A stretch of DNA of 64,000 nucleotides from Meghimatium bilineatum (lineage: Eukaryota; Mollusca; Gastropoda; Stylommatophora; Philomycidae). The stretch lies in the NCBI GenBank assembly GCA_034231615.1, contig CM067315.1, forward strand, positions 31,970,317 to 32,034,316. Direction: 5' to 3'. The notes below the pieces were generated by a model. It searched no databases and was not told where the DNA came from. It saw only the letters and a list, made by a program, of their open reading frames with translations. The translations under genes were made by a program, and so were the position numbers. This document shows positions 10,051 to 20,882 of the stretch, one piece after another (the first letter of the stretch is position 1; the number at the start of each line of letters is the position of its first letter).

Positions 10051-10129
10051 TAACGCTAATCAGTTAGCATTAAGGACATGTAAATAAAAACACTTGTGTA
10101 AAGAGTTTAGCATTGCTCTCGTGTAAAGC

Positions 10130-10265
10130 CAATGTTTGCAAAGAACCAAGGTCCATGAAAGCATCTCCACGTGGTGTACACTGGAAATAGATTGCCTCAA
10201 TGCATGGGCGGAGAAATCTAGCAAGAGATGCCAATCATTTTTCGTGCCCAGTAGTACCGATCGAG
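10130..10265. repeat. Low-copy interspersed repeat
   Basis: The stretch around 'tctccacgtggtgtacactg' and the following 'aatcatttttcgtgcc' matches 44.29-44.38 kb ('cctccacgtggtgcaccctg', then 'aatcatttggggatcgtgtcc') at clearly more than chance. Family not recognised. Confidence 0.45.
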
Positions 10266-10274
10266 ATTATATGA

Positions 10275-10448
10275 GAATATTTTTTTTAAATATAACATAA
10301 TTTCCAATTATATCCACAATTTCTTCTATATATCCACATATCAAGGGCATCAATTCTGCTATGCAATTGCTTGTTAATTATCCATGTTTCTGAGCCACAT
10401 ATTAATGTATAATAGATATATAATTTTATAATTCTCTTTTTTAGTTTG
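10275..10448 (-). mobile_element. ER-type LINE remnant
   Basis: Minus-strand remnant containing the complement of 'CCATGTTTCTGAGCCA', the coding sequence for the 'YGSETW' motif of ER-type LINEs, with 'atcaagggcatcaattctgc' matching the following 'lDAFEm' codons. Heavily diverged and AT-rich. Confidence 0.5.
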
Positions 10449-11059
10449 TGATTTGTTTACAGAGATTCACAGTTTACAGTGATTTGTTTACAGAGATTTA
10501 CAGTTTACAGTGATTTGTTTACAGAGATTCACAGTTTACAGTGATTTGTTTACAGAGATTTACAGTTTACAGTGATTTGTTTACAGAGATTTACAGTTTA
10601 CAGTGATTTGTTTACAGAGATTCACAGTTTACAGTGATTTGTTTACAGAGATTCACAGTTTACAGTGATTTGTTTACAGAGATTCACAGTTTACAGTGAT
10701 TTGTTTACAGAGATTTACAGTTTACAGTGATTTGTTTACAGAGATTCACAGTTTACAGTGATTTGTTTACAGAGATTTACAGTTTACAGTGATTTGTTTA
10801 CAGAGATTCACAGTTTACGGTGATTTGTTTACAGAGATTTACAGTTTACAGTGATTTGTTTACAGAGATTTACAGTTTACAGTGATTTGTTTACAGAGAT
10901 TCACAGTTTACAGTGATTTGTTTACAGAGATTTACAGTTTACAGTGATTTGTTTACAGAGATTCACAGTTTACAGTGATTTGTTTACAGAGATTCACAGT
11001 TTACAGTGATTTGTTTACAGAGATTTACAGTTTACAGTGATTTGTTTACAGAGATTACA
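10449..11059. repeat. 31-bp minisatellite, about 20 copies
   Basis: Unit TGATTTGTTTACAGAGATTC plus ACAGTTTACAG. Units are nearly identical, with a single common C/T variant (ATTCAC versus ATTTAC) distributed irregularly. One unit has TTTACGG. Confidence 0.97.
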
Positions 11060-11118
11060 GAGCTGTAATAATTTTGGAAAAAAACCAATCGTTGAACAGT
11101 CTTAATCAAATGCTATAG

Positions 11119-11304
11119 CAGGGGTCGGCAACCTATGGCACGCGTGCCACACTTGGCACGTCAAGAAATTTAAAATGACACGCAGAATCTTCACATGTAA
11201 TGAATCTGGACACTTTCACATTCTTCTTGATATGTGATGTTGGCACTCTGAATAATTTGAAATCTTAAGTTGGCACACAGTTAGAAAAAGGTTGCCGACC
11301 CCTG
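11119..11304. mobile_element. hAT-type MITE, 186 bp, perfect TIRs and 8-bp TSD
   Basis: Ends CAGGGGTCGGCAACC and GGTTGCCGACCCCTG are a perfect 15-bp inverted repeat. Flanked by the 8-bp direct repeat TGCTATAG (11111-11118 and 11305-11312). An 8-bp target duplication and CAGGGGT ends are hallmarks of hAT transposons. The interior has no coding capacity but carries inverted TTGGCAC words (near 11150 and 11270). It depends on a transposase elsewhere; its ends differ from those of the 26.0- and 56.2-kb hAT elements. Confidence 0.95.
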
Positions 11305-11459
11305 TGCTATAGAATCTAACGAGACAGGACTCACTTTTTAAAAATTTTTTGCAAGGAACATTCGAGGGTTGAAGGAGAAGTGCAGCTAAGAAACATCATG
11401 GATGGCTAACATCAAAGAATGGACGGCGTGATTTGTTTACTTTTCTACACTCCTGCTAA

Positions 11460-11710
11460 TTGTTGAGGATATGGATGTTTGAAGAGCGTTATGTTCTGAT
11501 GTGGGATCCCTACGATCCTGACGAGTCATTGGTTATTATTACTATTATTATTGTTTATTATTATATACGATTCAAAATTTGTGAGAGCAGTTGCAAATCA
11601 GAAGAGGTACTGTGCTTGGCAGAAGTGCATACTGAAAGTGAAACTGTTGTTCGTCCACCATGAATGATGATGCCCATTTGTTGCAACCACTTTATGAAAT
11701 CATATAATAA
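11460..11710. other. No recognisable feature
   Basis: Short AT-rich stretch with an (ATT)n-like run near 11540; open frame of 67 codons without recognisable content. Confidence 0.35.
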
Positions 11711-12860
11711 ATATTATACATCATGTAATATATATATCGTACAACATACATCATACAACGTTCATCATACATCATACAACATTCATCATACGACATACAT
11801 CATACTGTATGGGAGCCGCATTAGTGCAGTGGTTAGCGCACTGGCTTCGCATATGAGTGGTCCTGGGTTCCCCGTTGGGGCGGAAATGTTTTCAGATCGC
11901 AACGGCTCCCAGGTCGACCCAGCCTTAAATGGGTACCGGATTAATCCGGGAAGTAAAGACTGCGAGGGAGAGGAGATGGTTACCGCCCTCATCTGCAGAG
12001 CCTGTGAAATGTGAGATTGCTAACATCTTACACCCCTACGGCATTAATAAATGCTATGGGTTACTTTACTTTTTTTATACATCATACAACATTCATCATA
12101 CAACATACATATTACACCATATATAATACAGCATACATCATACAACGTACATGATACAACATACATGATACAACATACATCATATAATATATATATCGTA
12201 CAGCATACATCATACAACATACATCATGTAATATATATATAAATATAGTACAACATACATCATACAACATACATCATATACTATATATATATCGTACAGC
12301 ATACATCATACAACATACATCATGTAATATATATATATCGTACAACATACATCATACAACATACATCATGTAATATATATATATATATCATACAACATAC
12401 ATCATACAACATACATCATAAAACATACAACATACATCATGTAATATATATATATATATATATCATACAACATACATCAAACAACGTACATCATATATCG
12501 TATATCACACAACATGCATCATACAACATACAACATACATCATACAACATACACTATATAATATATCATAGAACATACATCATACAGCATACAACGTCCA
12601 TCATACATCATACATCATACGACATACATCATACAACATACACTATATAATATATCATACAACATACATCGTACAACATACATTATACAACATACATCAT
12701 ACAACATACATTATACAACATACAGCATACAACGTCCATCATACATCATACATCATACGACATACAACATACACTATATAATATATCATACAACATACAT
12801 TATACAACATACATAATGCACCATATACAATACAAAATACAAAATACAACAAACATCATA
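11711..12860. repeat. CATACAACATACATCATA-type degenerate array
   Basis: About 1 kb of ATACATCATACAACATACAT words with interspersed (AT)n blocks (TAATATATATAT). It is split by the SINE-T1 copy at 11811-12076. Higher-order blocks are visible (for example 'cagcatacaacgtccatc' at 12587 and 12724). A-rich and strand-asymmetric: the plus strand is almost free of G. Confidence 0.95.
11811..12076 (+). mobile_element. SINE-T1, tRNA-headed
   Basis: The head 'TTAGTGCAGTGGTTAGCGC' is an A-box-like tRNA D-arm segment, and 'GGTCCTGGGTTCCCCG' is the B-box region (intact as GGGTTCATTCCCC in the 30.2-kb copy). The body 'cggattaatccgggaag' and end 'gggttactttacttttttt' are shared with the 30.2-kb copy, with roughly 90 percent identity over 260 bp. 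The target is the CATACAACAT array, so the duplication cannot be told from the array. Transcription would be by Pol III. Confidence 0.9.
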
Positions 12861-12917
12861 CATTGTTGGTTATAGTGTTGCTATTTTTTTGCTTTTCTTT
12901 CGGGCTTCGGCAACACC
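12861..12917 (-). mobile_element. SINE-A 5'-end fragment
   Basis: Plus strand 'agtgttgctatttttttgc', 'ctttcgggcttcggcaacac' matches the first 55 bp of the family. The rest is missing. Confidence 0.7.
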
Positions 12918-13551
12918 GGAACAGAAGGAGACTTACATCGTGAAAGTAGGACTACATATTGTAACTAGGACGGTACATAAATATATAAATTACATTATGT
13001 ATGGAAGAAAGACCACATATTCAGAGGTCCCTATGTTAGAATGGAGACCACATATCCAAATATGGACCACCCATTTGATATACTAACTGGCGGTCCTCAA
13101 AATATTCCCATTCATTCTTGTTCAACGAAATGAACCCCCCATTCACCAAGTACATTTATCATGCCATCATGTAGGCGATAACATCGGCAATAAAATCTTT
13201 CTGGAAGCACCCCACATGACCTCTCTACTGCCCCCGAACCTCATGTAGGGAGTTAATTTTCTGCCTATTCCCACAGAGAGAGATTCCAAGTGTAAACAGT
13301 AACTACAGCAAGATGGTCGTTTTATGTTATTGATTTATCTTGACGCGTCTGGAACCAATGAGTCATGTACTATTCTTACCCAAGTCCCAGAAATTACGAG
13401 CGCTTTGTCTCCGTGACTTAAAATTGTCTGCCCTTGATTGATTCATACCATATAACAGGTGTTCTCAAACTGGCGCTCTAGGAATGACATGTGGTGCTCG
13501 CGCCAAGACAGTTAAAATGTGCTCACGAGCACCAGCACCGTGATCTCTCTC
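12918..13551. other. No recognisable gene
   Basis: Contains 'caggtgttctcaaactgg' at 13457, which looks like a hAT terminus, but I find no partner end. The rest is unassigned. Confidence 0.35.
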
Positions 13552-13562
13552 ATTCCTAATTC

Positions 13563-13726
13563 TTCTTCTTCTTCTTCAGCGTTCATTCTCAAACTCCTGC
13601 CGGATCTCTATTGCAGTAGGACAATGGCCCTATTAGATTTCCAGCAGGATATAGTCCAGAGAATGGAAATGCGTTGTGTCGCCGTTTTATTTGCGCCAAT
13701 GGCCCGACACATCCGTCTTCGGCGGG
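13563..13726 (-). mobile_element. SINE-B with target duplication
   Basis: A 164-bp, well preserved copy flanked by the 11-bp direct repeat ATTCCTAATTC (13552-13562 and 13727-13737). It defines the family's ends: 5' CCCGCCGAAGACGGATGTG and 3' TGAACGCTGAAGAAGAAG. Good reference copy for the family. Confidence 0.93.
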
Positions 13727-13964
13727 ATTCCTAATTCAAACTTCGGTGTCCACAACAAAACAAAATATTATTGCTATCAACGATTATACCGGCAGGGAAG
13801 CAGGTTCGTAGATACGCTTTCATTGGGAAAAGTGGAGGGGAAGGGGGGGGGTTACCTTGAGATAATTCGCTTACTTTCGGTGCAATTTTCTCATGTTTTT
13901 TAGAAATGACAAAAATCGTACAGGGGGCGGGGGAGAGGTGTTTACTCACCCATTGGCTAAATAC

Positions 13965-14055
13965 ATATTATGAACTAAGTACTTTGAGTAAATACTGAGT
14001 ATGAACTAAGTACTTTTACTAAATACACAGTAAGAACTAAGTACTAAGTACTTTG
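13965..14055. repeat. About 31-bp repeat, three units
   Basis: Units of 'gaactaagtactt...taaatac' leading into the G-run array. Confidence 0.85.
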
Positions 14056-14355
14056 GCTAAATGCATAGTATGAAAAGTCGTGTTCTGATGTCCTAGTGTG
14101 GGGGGGGATGATGAACACCCCCACATTTTAGCTAAATGCATAGTATGAAAAGTCGTGTTCTGATGTCCTAGTGTGGGGGGGGGATGATGAACACCCCCAC
14201 ATTTTAGCTAAATGCATAGTATGAAAAGTCGTGTTCTGATGTCCTAGTGTGGGGGGGGGGATGATGAACACCCCCACATTTTAGCTAAATGCATAGTATG
14301 AAAAGTCGTGTTCTGATGTCCTAGTGTGGGGGGGGGGATGATGAACACCCCCACA
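14056..14355. repeat. 75-77-bp G-run hairpin array, four units
   Basis: Each unit begins GCTAAATGCATAGTATG and ends with TGTG followed by a G run, ATGATGAA and CACCCCCACA. The G runs are 8, 9, 10 and 10 long, and the unit length grows in step (75, 76, 77 bp) while the rest is essentially identical. The G run and C run can pair as a short hairpin. Confidence 0.95.
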
Positions 14356-14509
14356 CTTCCCTTATCTATGAGTTAAAATGAAAGGAGAACGGGTATGTAC
14401 GTGTCAATGCAATAACGAAGTGTTTACGGCAAGTTTCACGTTCAAATGTACTTTCATTTAAGTTTCCCTTTCTTTCTTTTATTTGTCATAGTCCTCAGAC
14501 ACTCAGTGT

Positions 14510-14772
14510 TGCATGTGGGCGGTGCTAGGACACTGGGTATTACATGTGGGCGGTGCTAGGACACTGGTATTACATGTGGGCGGTGCTAGGACACTGGGTA
14601 TTACATGTGGGCGGTGCTAGGACACTGGTATTACATGTGGGCGGTGCTAGGACACTGGGTATTACATGTGGGCGGTGCTAGGACACTGGGTATTACATGT
14701 GGGCGGTGCTAGGACACTGGTATTATATGTGGGCGGTGCTAGGACACTGGGTATTACATGTGGGCGGTGCTC
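14510..14772. repeat. 30/31-bp tandem repeat, nine units
   Basis: Unit ATTACATGTGGGCGGTGCTA plus GGACACTGG(G)T. Thirty- and 31-bp units alternate by a single G, so the reading frame rotates. Confidence 0.95.
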
Positions 14773-14929
14773 GCAGTCTGAAAAGGTTGAAAAGCCACGC
14801 CGTAAAATAAACGACATAAGATCAATCATCAAACATATGACTGACAGCCCAAGCTTACAATATGTCGATGAAAAAAAGACATTAAGCAGGAAGAATAGTA
14901 GTGCTACTAAACATAGAATGTGCCAATAT

Positions 14930-15070
14930 TCTTCTTCTGTGTTCATTCTCAAACTCCTACAGCACAGCAGGATGTAGTCCGGAGAACGGAATGGTTTACG
15001 TTGTATCATGGTTTACAGCATTGCTGTGGTATCTGCGCCTTTCGGCCTGACACATCCGACTTCAGCGTGA
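14930..15070 (-). mobile_element. SINE-A, 5'-truncated
   Basis: Plus strand from ATTCTTCTTCTGTGTTCATT through 'aggatgtagtccggagaacg', 'catggtttacagcattgctg', 'atctgcgcctttcggcctg' to 'ccgacttcagcgtgat'. Contains a 10-bp local duplication around 'ggtttacgttgtatcatggt'. Confidence 0.88.
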
Positions 15071-15610
15071 TGTGCCGATATTAATAAGAAGTATTTATTA
15101 GAAAAGAATTATTCTGTAAATTTGAGACGTAGAGAGAAGTCACTAGAAGTACACATGACTGCATTAGTGAGCGAGGAGTCGGGGGGGGGGGGGGAAGAGA
15201 TTGGATTCGTTATGTTGAAAATTTTTGATTATCTGTTTGAAAAAAAAAATCATGGGAGGGAACATCATGGGAGGGTACGAGTTATGATTTTTGATGTACA
15301 CTTTTGCAGTAATATGTATCATGTTTTGTGTTTCTAATTCTGGGGAGGGGATTAAAGCATATATTCCTCCCCGCTATCTACGAGCTTCATATTTGAAATT
15401 ATTGAATTCATGACAAGATGAATCTAGCAATATTATTCCTATTATTCTATTTTTAATTTCATATTTTTGTATATACTGTATTTTTGTGTACTTTGCATTT
15501 TTTTCATTGTATTTTGTTTTGCTACTATTTTATTTCGATAATTGTCATTTTGTATTAGAGAATCATATGTGGTCTTGCAGCTATTTTTTTTCTATTCTGT
15601 GCTTGTTTCT
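15071..15610. other. AT-rich intergenic, G-run at 15180
   Basis: A run of 14 G at 15180-15193 sits within a purine-rich patch. The remainder is T-rich and unassigned; the 71-codon frame spanning the G-run is not credible. Confidence 0.4.
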
Positions 15611-15611
15611 A

Positions 15612-15655
15612 TCTAGATAAAAAATATTGTTGTCGAAACGTCGATTCAGTGTGTA
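15612..15655 (+). other. Hammerhead-like motif remnant
   Basis: 'tctagataaaaaatattgtt' followed by GTCGAAACGTCGATTCA. The 3' half is identical to the motif at 33.68 kb (GTCGAAACGTC); the CUGAUGA half is decayed. Confidence 0.3.
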
Positions 15656-16240
15656 TGCATTCAACGTCGTAATCTTCATCAAGTGCCGTGCCGGCTGGCT
15701 TAGATGATCATGGCTCTCACCAAATCTCTATTTATCAGGATCTACAATGACTCTCTGTGATCCCACGATGTCAGACTATCTAATATTTTCTCATGTTTGC
15801 CGTCCTGAATCTCTCCTGCCTTCTATCATTTCTCTATGAACTATGTTCTCCAGACTACTCTGCCTCATTCAGTTTCTAAAAATATAAAGATTACCTCTTA
15901 TTGATATTATGACATTAACCCATCCACCCTCATCTCCATCTCGCATTTGACTTTTCAATACTTCCATGTTAGTTTTTCTAGCTGCCCATTATACTCTCAT
16001 TATTCTTATATAGAACCACATCTCTATTATCAAAAATACTTCTCCAACGGGAAAATTTTATTTAATCCATTATTTTGTTTATATTTATTTCCCATATGGA
16101 ACACGGCTTTAATGCTGCCGCTCAGACTGGTCATTCAGTGATAAGATACACATAGTTGCCACATTGTTGAAGAAGAAATGATACAAGAAAAGCAATGAAA
16201 ATTAAAAATTATATCATTATATGCAACCAAAAAATACGAT
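15656..16240. other. No recognisable feature
   Basis: T-rich, no tandem or family signature. A 64-codon open frame at 15947 has no recognisable content. Confidence 0.35.
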
Positions 16241-16244
16241 TCTA

Positions 16245-16516
16245 TTCACAGGCGTTGACAAGAGGAAACAACATTTTTAGAATGAGAACTGGCCACAACA
16301 GACTCAAACAACACATGCACGGTAAGTTTGGAGTTGGTGACACCGAAATCTCCAGAAACCTTTGAAGATATTTTGCAGAACTGTACACTGTGCTATACTA
16401 CAAGAAGGAAATTATGGATATCTCAACCAGTTCTGATTGATAAGCTTTACTGCCCCTTCTCGAGACTTGTGACTACAGTACAGTTCATCATTGATAACAT
16501 TCATATCAGCGGGTAA
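16245..16516 (+). mobile_element. RH2 LINE C-terminus
   Basis: Translation in two frames gives FRMRTGHNRLKQHMHGKFG, then ETFEDILQNCTLCYTTRRKLW and a long end VTTVQFIIDNIHISG. This is the conserved tail after RNase H in this LINE class ('.RLRTGH.RL..H......C.C....T..HIL..C......R...W'), also present at 60.9 and 42.8 kb. One frame change lies near 16335. It ends before a recognisable 3' tail. Confidence 0.82.
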
Positions 16517-16675
16517 TTCCGACGGGAAAACGAGAACAAAGGAAAACTAAATATCGTCTGTTTTAGTGTATTACGAAAGGAAAGCATATAACGAAAACAC
16601 CAAATCATCCATATTGTTGTTCGTCATCACATGAAGATGATGATGGTCATTTGTTACATCAGCGTTATCAAATTG

Positions 16676-16975
16676 AGATAAACATAAACATACACGGAGA
16701 GAAACATAAACATACACGGAGATAAACATAAACATACACGGAGATAAACATAAACATACGCGGAGAGAAACATAAACATACACGGAGAGAAACATAAACA
16801 TACACGGAGAGAAACATAAACATACGCAGAGAGAAATATAAACATACACGGAGAGAAACATAAACATACACGGAGAGAAACATAAACATACACGGAGAGA
16901 AACATAAACATAAACATACACGGAGAGAAACAGAAACATACACGGAGAGAAACATAAACATACACGGAGAGAAAC
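16676..16975. repeat. 22-bp minisatellite, about 13 copies
   Basis: Unit CATACACGGAGAGAAACATA plus AA; variants GAGAT and TACGC. Lies exactly between two LINE fragments (16245-16516 and 16985-17160). Open frames on the minus strand in all three frames are artefacts of the unit. Confidence 0.96.
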
Positions 16976-16984
16976 TACAACAAG

Positions 16985-17160
16985 TAAAACATTCTCATTA
17001 TCTTAGACACATAGTCACAAATGACGACAGATGTGAAACAGAAGTAAAAAAGAAGAATAGGAATGACAAAAAGTACCTTCAATGACATGAGGAAGCTTGA
17101 AGATTAAATACAGCAATTTTTATCAAGATAACTAGACTTTATAAAAAAAAGGCTTAAAGA
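16985..17160 (+). mobile_element. ER1 LINE, RT thumb fragment
   Basis: Frames joined by eye at the motif level show HYLRHIVTNDDRCETEVKK and then RIGMTKSTFNDMRKL. That matches the RT segment '(Y)LG..IT.DGR...E...RI..AK..F..M'. The same TKSTFNDMRK word occurs at 46.16 kb in the same LINE family. No longer than 60 residues. Confidence 0.75.
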
Positions 17161-17162
17161 TG

Positions 17163-17396
17163 ATTGACTTCGTTGTGCTTAGATTGTCCCTTAAAGTACT
17201 TCGTCCCTCTCAACAAAACGTCACGCAGCCTGCCAATAGTACCACAAATAGCACGTAACTCCTTATATTCAGGCGATAATCACAGGAAACTCCCAAGAAA
17301 TACATTTTGTAAGCAAGGCAACACGAACTTGATTCGAATCCGCAGCCTATTGATCACGAGGAACACAATTTAACCACTACGCTACGGTCATCCTCT
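17163..17396 (-). mobile_element. SINE-T2, tRNA-headed
   Basis: Minus strand begins 'ccgtagcgtagtggttaa' (A-box-like) and has GCGGATTCGAATC 45 bases later (B-box-like), the spacing of a tRNA. The 3' side on the plus strand, 'gattgacttcgttgtgctt', matches the copy at 29.11 kb ('gattgacttctttgtactt'). Confidence 0.75.
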
Positions 17397-17547
17397 GACG
17401 TCATGTATGGGCATATTTTCACAACAGCAGACCAAAGACGGACAAGATATATATATATATAATAGTTTTTCTAGATTCCATGGTATCTCAATATATAAAT
17501 TTGGTATGTGAAATAACTATTGATGAATAATAGTGAAAAAAAAAATT

Positions 17548-17935
17548 AATTCCACAGGTGCAATCAGCAGACATCCCTAGAAGCATGTAGATAACAGCCT
17601 ATCAAGATAGGAACAACAAAAGTACAGCCCAGAGGTGACGCAACACAACTAATAGGAGAGTTAACCAGACAATAGAAAGTCTCTTTCAGGGCTACCACCT
17701 TTACCATATTTGATGGTTGTTTTTTTTATTTCAAAAAAATTAAAATCTTTCCACAGGTAAAATTAGCAGCTTGCCCTGCAGTATTCAACTGAACTATACA
17801 ACTGTAAAGAGAAAATACATAGGATCAAGACCAAAACAATGAATGAGCGCATAGTGGCAACAAGAAAGATCACCAACCAATCAATAAAAAGTACTATTAA
17901 GGGCTAACACATTAAACATCCCATCAATATCACGG
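17548..17935. repeat. Diverged direct repeat pair, about 190 bp
   Basis: The block from 'ttccacaggtgcaatcagca' to 'cagggctaccacc' (17548-17702) is matched by 'tttccacaggtaaaattagc' to 'agggctaacac' (17748-17910). Family unknown. Confidence 0.45.
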
Positions 17936-17939
17936 GAGA

Positions 17940-18160
17940 CAGGCAGAGCCACACCCTAGTATTTATAAGGACTGCAGCAAGGAGACACGTTGGCGAACCC
18001 GGACGAAGAAACAAGTACTAGCACCAACCAGGCAGATAAGCCACAAATAACAAAGGTCCCCAAACGCCCTGATATAACCGACATGGACACCTGTCCTAGG
18101 TTGAAAAAGCCGGCCTCGACCATATGAGGCACAACCATTAGTAAACAAACAAACAAAGAC
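17940..18160. repeat. Possible interspersed element with (AAAC)n tail
   Basis: A GC-richer block ending in 'agtaaacaaacaaacaaag'. The same type of tail closes the SINE-C-like copy at 45.55 kb. Identity not established. Confidence 0.3.
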
Positions 18161-18179
18161 GGACAAGAGTTTTGATACG

Positions 18180-18262
18180 TTGTAAATAAGACGTCACGAC
18201 AAGGATTTGAACCACCGAGCTCTTGATCAGAAGGGTATTAATAGCTTTGTTACGGGGATCTC
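18180..18262 (-). mobile_element. tRNA-like SINE head
   Basis: Minus strand shows a tRNA-like order with GGTTCAAATCCTTG as B box. Similar layout to the split SINE at 56.2 kb. Confidence 0.45.
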
Positions 18263-18303
18263 CAGATTTCACCTATAGATATATTTAATCAAATACAAAT
18301 CCT

Positions 18304-18463
18304 CCGCTTCAGACGGATGTGTTGGGCCATGGCGAAAATAAACCGGCGACGCAACGAATGTACATTCTCTGGACTACATCCAGCTGTAAATCTACTAGGA
18401 TCCTTGTCCTGCTACAAGAGAATGTTCCCGGGGAGTTTGAGAATGAATACTGAAAAGAAGAAA
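18304..18463 (+). mobile_element. SINE-B copy
   Basis: Runs from 'ccgcttcagacggatgtgtt' through 'ccattctctggactacatcc' equivalents to 'gtttgagaatgaatactg' and AAAAGAAGAAAATG. Moderately diverged. Confidence 0.85.
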
Positions 18464-18469
18464 ATGCGG

Positions 18470-19005
18470 ACAAAAGACGGAAAATAATATTCTAAAATAT
18501 CACAACATTGCTACCCCCGACACTGCTCATCGGTCATATTTGGTTATATTAAGCTTCCACTCTGGCAACTATAACATCCATGGAAATATTTTAGTTCAGA
18601 AAAAAAACAAACAGCAGTCAGTCCTAAAATTCTGAGAGTTAGACAAATGTACTCAGGAAGGATGCTGATGGTGGGGAAAACATGAATGATTGTTTCTGCC
18701 CTGTTGCTATCCATTACCTAGACAGTTGATAAATCAAAGTTGTAACTAAACAGCACTTATCAAGCAACGGGTGAAAGATGTACAGAAGAAAACGATACGA
18801 CGAATACTATTTACAGAATTGTTATTAAAATATAAAGATAAGAAATTTCCATGGCGAAATAGTCAAGGCATTCTCATATTTTTCAGGATATCACAGGTTG
18901 GGATGTAAGTTGCGACGTTTGATTTACAAGTGCAATTTTTACGACGTATTTGAAGACGATCGCTTGCTTTTAAATATTGCTTCCTATAAGCAACATTCTT
19001 GGCTA
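18470..19005. other. No recognisable feature
   Basis: AT-rich and non-repetitive; no supported open frame. Confidence 0.35.
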
Positions 19006-19007
19006 AC

Positions 19008-19340
19008 CGATAGATAGATAGATAATATAGACAGATAGGTAGGCTGTTAGACAGAAAGATAGACAGAAAAATATATAAACAGACATGGTAGCAAATTGAC
19101 AGACAGATAGACAAATAGACAGGCAGGCAGACAGATAGATAGATGGTTTCATAGATAAATAGAGAGGTAGATAGCTAGGTATATATGTATATGAATGTTT
19201 TTGTGAGCTTTTTTTTTTGTGTTCCATATAATGTGTTCAATTTATCTGGCCATGGAGGGAGAAGCATTTTTCTGATGTCATCCAACGCACATAGATAGAT
19301 AAAAAGATAGATAGTTAAATAGACAGACAGATCGGTACAT
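19008..19340. repeat. (GATA/GACA)n tetranucleotide tracts
   Basis: Two imperfect blocks (19008-19170 and 19290-19340) of ATAGATAGACAGACAG words separated by 120 bp of unique sequence. Confidence 0.92.
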
Positions 19341-19419
19341 ATACATATATAACGTTTCTAATAAATGAATGCATCCTCCTCAGTTGAGTAACTGAAGTGA
19401 CACAAACGCAAAATGTTCT

Positions 19420-19572
19420 ATAAATGTGTCTATTAAAGGGGTCTATTAAATGAGTCTATTAAAGGGGTATATTAAAGGGGTATATTAAAGGGATCTATTA
19501 AAGGGGTCTATTAAAGGGGTCTATTAAAGGGGTCTATTAAAGGGGTCTATTAAAGGGGTCTATTAAAGGGGG
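19420..19572. repeat. 13-bp tandem repeat
   Basis: About eleven copies of TCTATTAAAGGGG with a few TATATTA variants. Confidence 0.95.
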
Positions 19573-19804
19573 TTTATGAATCTATATTTCGTCTCCGAAG
19601 TGTGCCAGTATTAGAGGAATCTCACCTTTCGTCCCGTAGCAATATAGCTATATGATTAAGGATTTTCGGTAGATACATTGACTACCATCGGGTCAACTAG
19701 GACATCATTCTTCATCGGATATGTGACTCATCTTCGGTGATGGCACACCTTCATTCCCCGCGTTTATAAGTCTGCCACAAGAAGGTACAAATACAATGTT
19801 CACT

Positions 19805-20035
19805 GGCCTATATCTCTCCGTCATTCATAGGAGCATTTGACAAAAGGACCTATATCTCTCCACCATCCATAGGGAACATTTGACAGAAGAGGCTGTATCT
19901 CTCCACCATCCATAGGGAACATTTGACAGAAGAGGCTGTATCTCTCCACCATCCATAGGGAACATTTGACAGAAGAGGCTGTATCTCTCCGTCATCCATT
20001 GGAACATTTGACAGAAGGGTCTGTATCTCTTGAAA
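19805..20035. repeat. 43-bp tandem repeat, five units
   Basis: Unit 'tgtatctctccaccatccat' plus 'agggaacatttgacagaagaggc'. The frame rotates between units, so the minus-strand repeat peptides are artefacts. Confidence 0.95.
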
Positions 20036-20039
20036 ACAA

Positions 20040-20640
20040 AGTGAGAAATCGAGACAGGACATGCAGTGACAATGATTTTTTTGCACAGGTGACATATTGT
20101 CAGATCATCCCCAAACTTTCCTTATTCACCTCCTATGACATTCATGAAAAGAAAACCTTTACCCTATTCTTTGTTCCCTGAACTAGAAGCCCAGGCCCTT
20201 GTCCAACACAAATAAAAGAAGTGGGAGAATAAATACATACAAATCATTCAAGACTATGACATGGAAGTCTAGGTTGTGGTTCCTTCTATGCTAACAATGT
20301 GAAGACATTATTATTCTCAGCTCGTGTCAACATTCCGGACGTTCTCAAATTCCAGGAAATGAAAATAGGACAACTAAGGATTCAAATATTTCTCTATATG
20401 TACGCGTGTTTGTTTGAAAACCGAAAAAGGACGTGTTCATAAATTGAGTCAATTATTTGGAAGTTCTAGGAGAAAGTATGATCTTGTTTGACAAAACAAA
20501 AGTGGTGGGGGGGGGGGGGGGGGTTGTGTGACAAAAGTTGACATCAAAAATATTCTTTTAAACACAAATGAAATTGTATGAATTTAAAAAAACATATTTC
20601 AAATGTGAAAGAAGCAACTAGTATTTTGCTGCTAAAAATG
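20040..20640. other. Intergenic with a 17-base G run
   Basis: Poly-G at 20507-20523, otherwise unassigned AT-rich sequence. Confidence 0.5.
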
Positions 20641-20644
20641 AAGG

Positions 20645-20882
20645 AAAGAATAGTAACACTGTTACCTGTCATGCATGTCATCTGAGGTGACTACGGAGAT
20701 TTGGCGTAATGCAGGTTGTTCTATTCCATATATGTTTAAAGTGTCACCGAGTGCACTTCAAAGTCAAATTCGTCAGATAAAAAGGGCAGAAATCGCAGCC
20801 AAACTGTAAACCAATGACACAATACATTCCACTCTCCGGACTGGATCCTGCTAATCTTCAGAAGCATGAGAACGAAGTTTTA
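20645..20882 (+). mobile_element. SINE-A copy, old
   Basis: Landmarks: 'aatagtaacactgttacctg', 'catgcatgtcatctgaggtg', 'agaaatcgcagccaaactg', 'caatgacacaatacattcc', 'ctccggactggatcctgct' and 'catgagaacgaag'. Clearly diverged from the 52.3-kb copy and lacking the (GAA)n run. Confidence 0.75.

Noticed and set aside
11811-11890. Possible tRNA gene
   Set aside because: A- and B-box-like segments are present, but the body continues for 190 bp shared with 30.23 kb; it is a tRNA-derived SINE head and the stems do not close as a cloverleaf by eye.
13450-13520. hAT terminus 'caggtgttctcaaactgg'
   Set aside because: No opposite end and no 8-bp duplication within 2 kb.
15122-15337. 71-codon open frame with Gly-rich patch
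   Set aside because: The Gly codons come from a 14-base G run.
17320-17396. Possible tRNA gene on the minus strand
   Set aside because: No acceptor stem that I can pair, and the flanks are shared with 29.1 kb; SINE-T2 is the better call.
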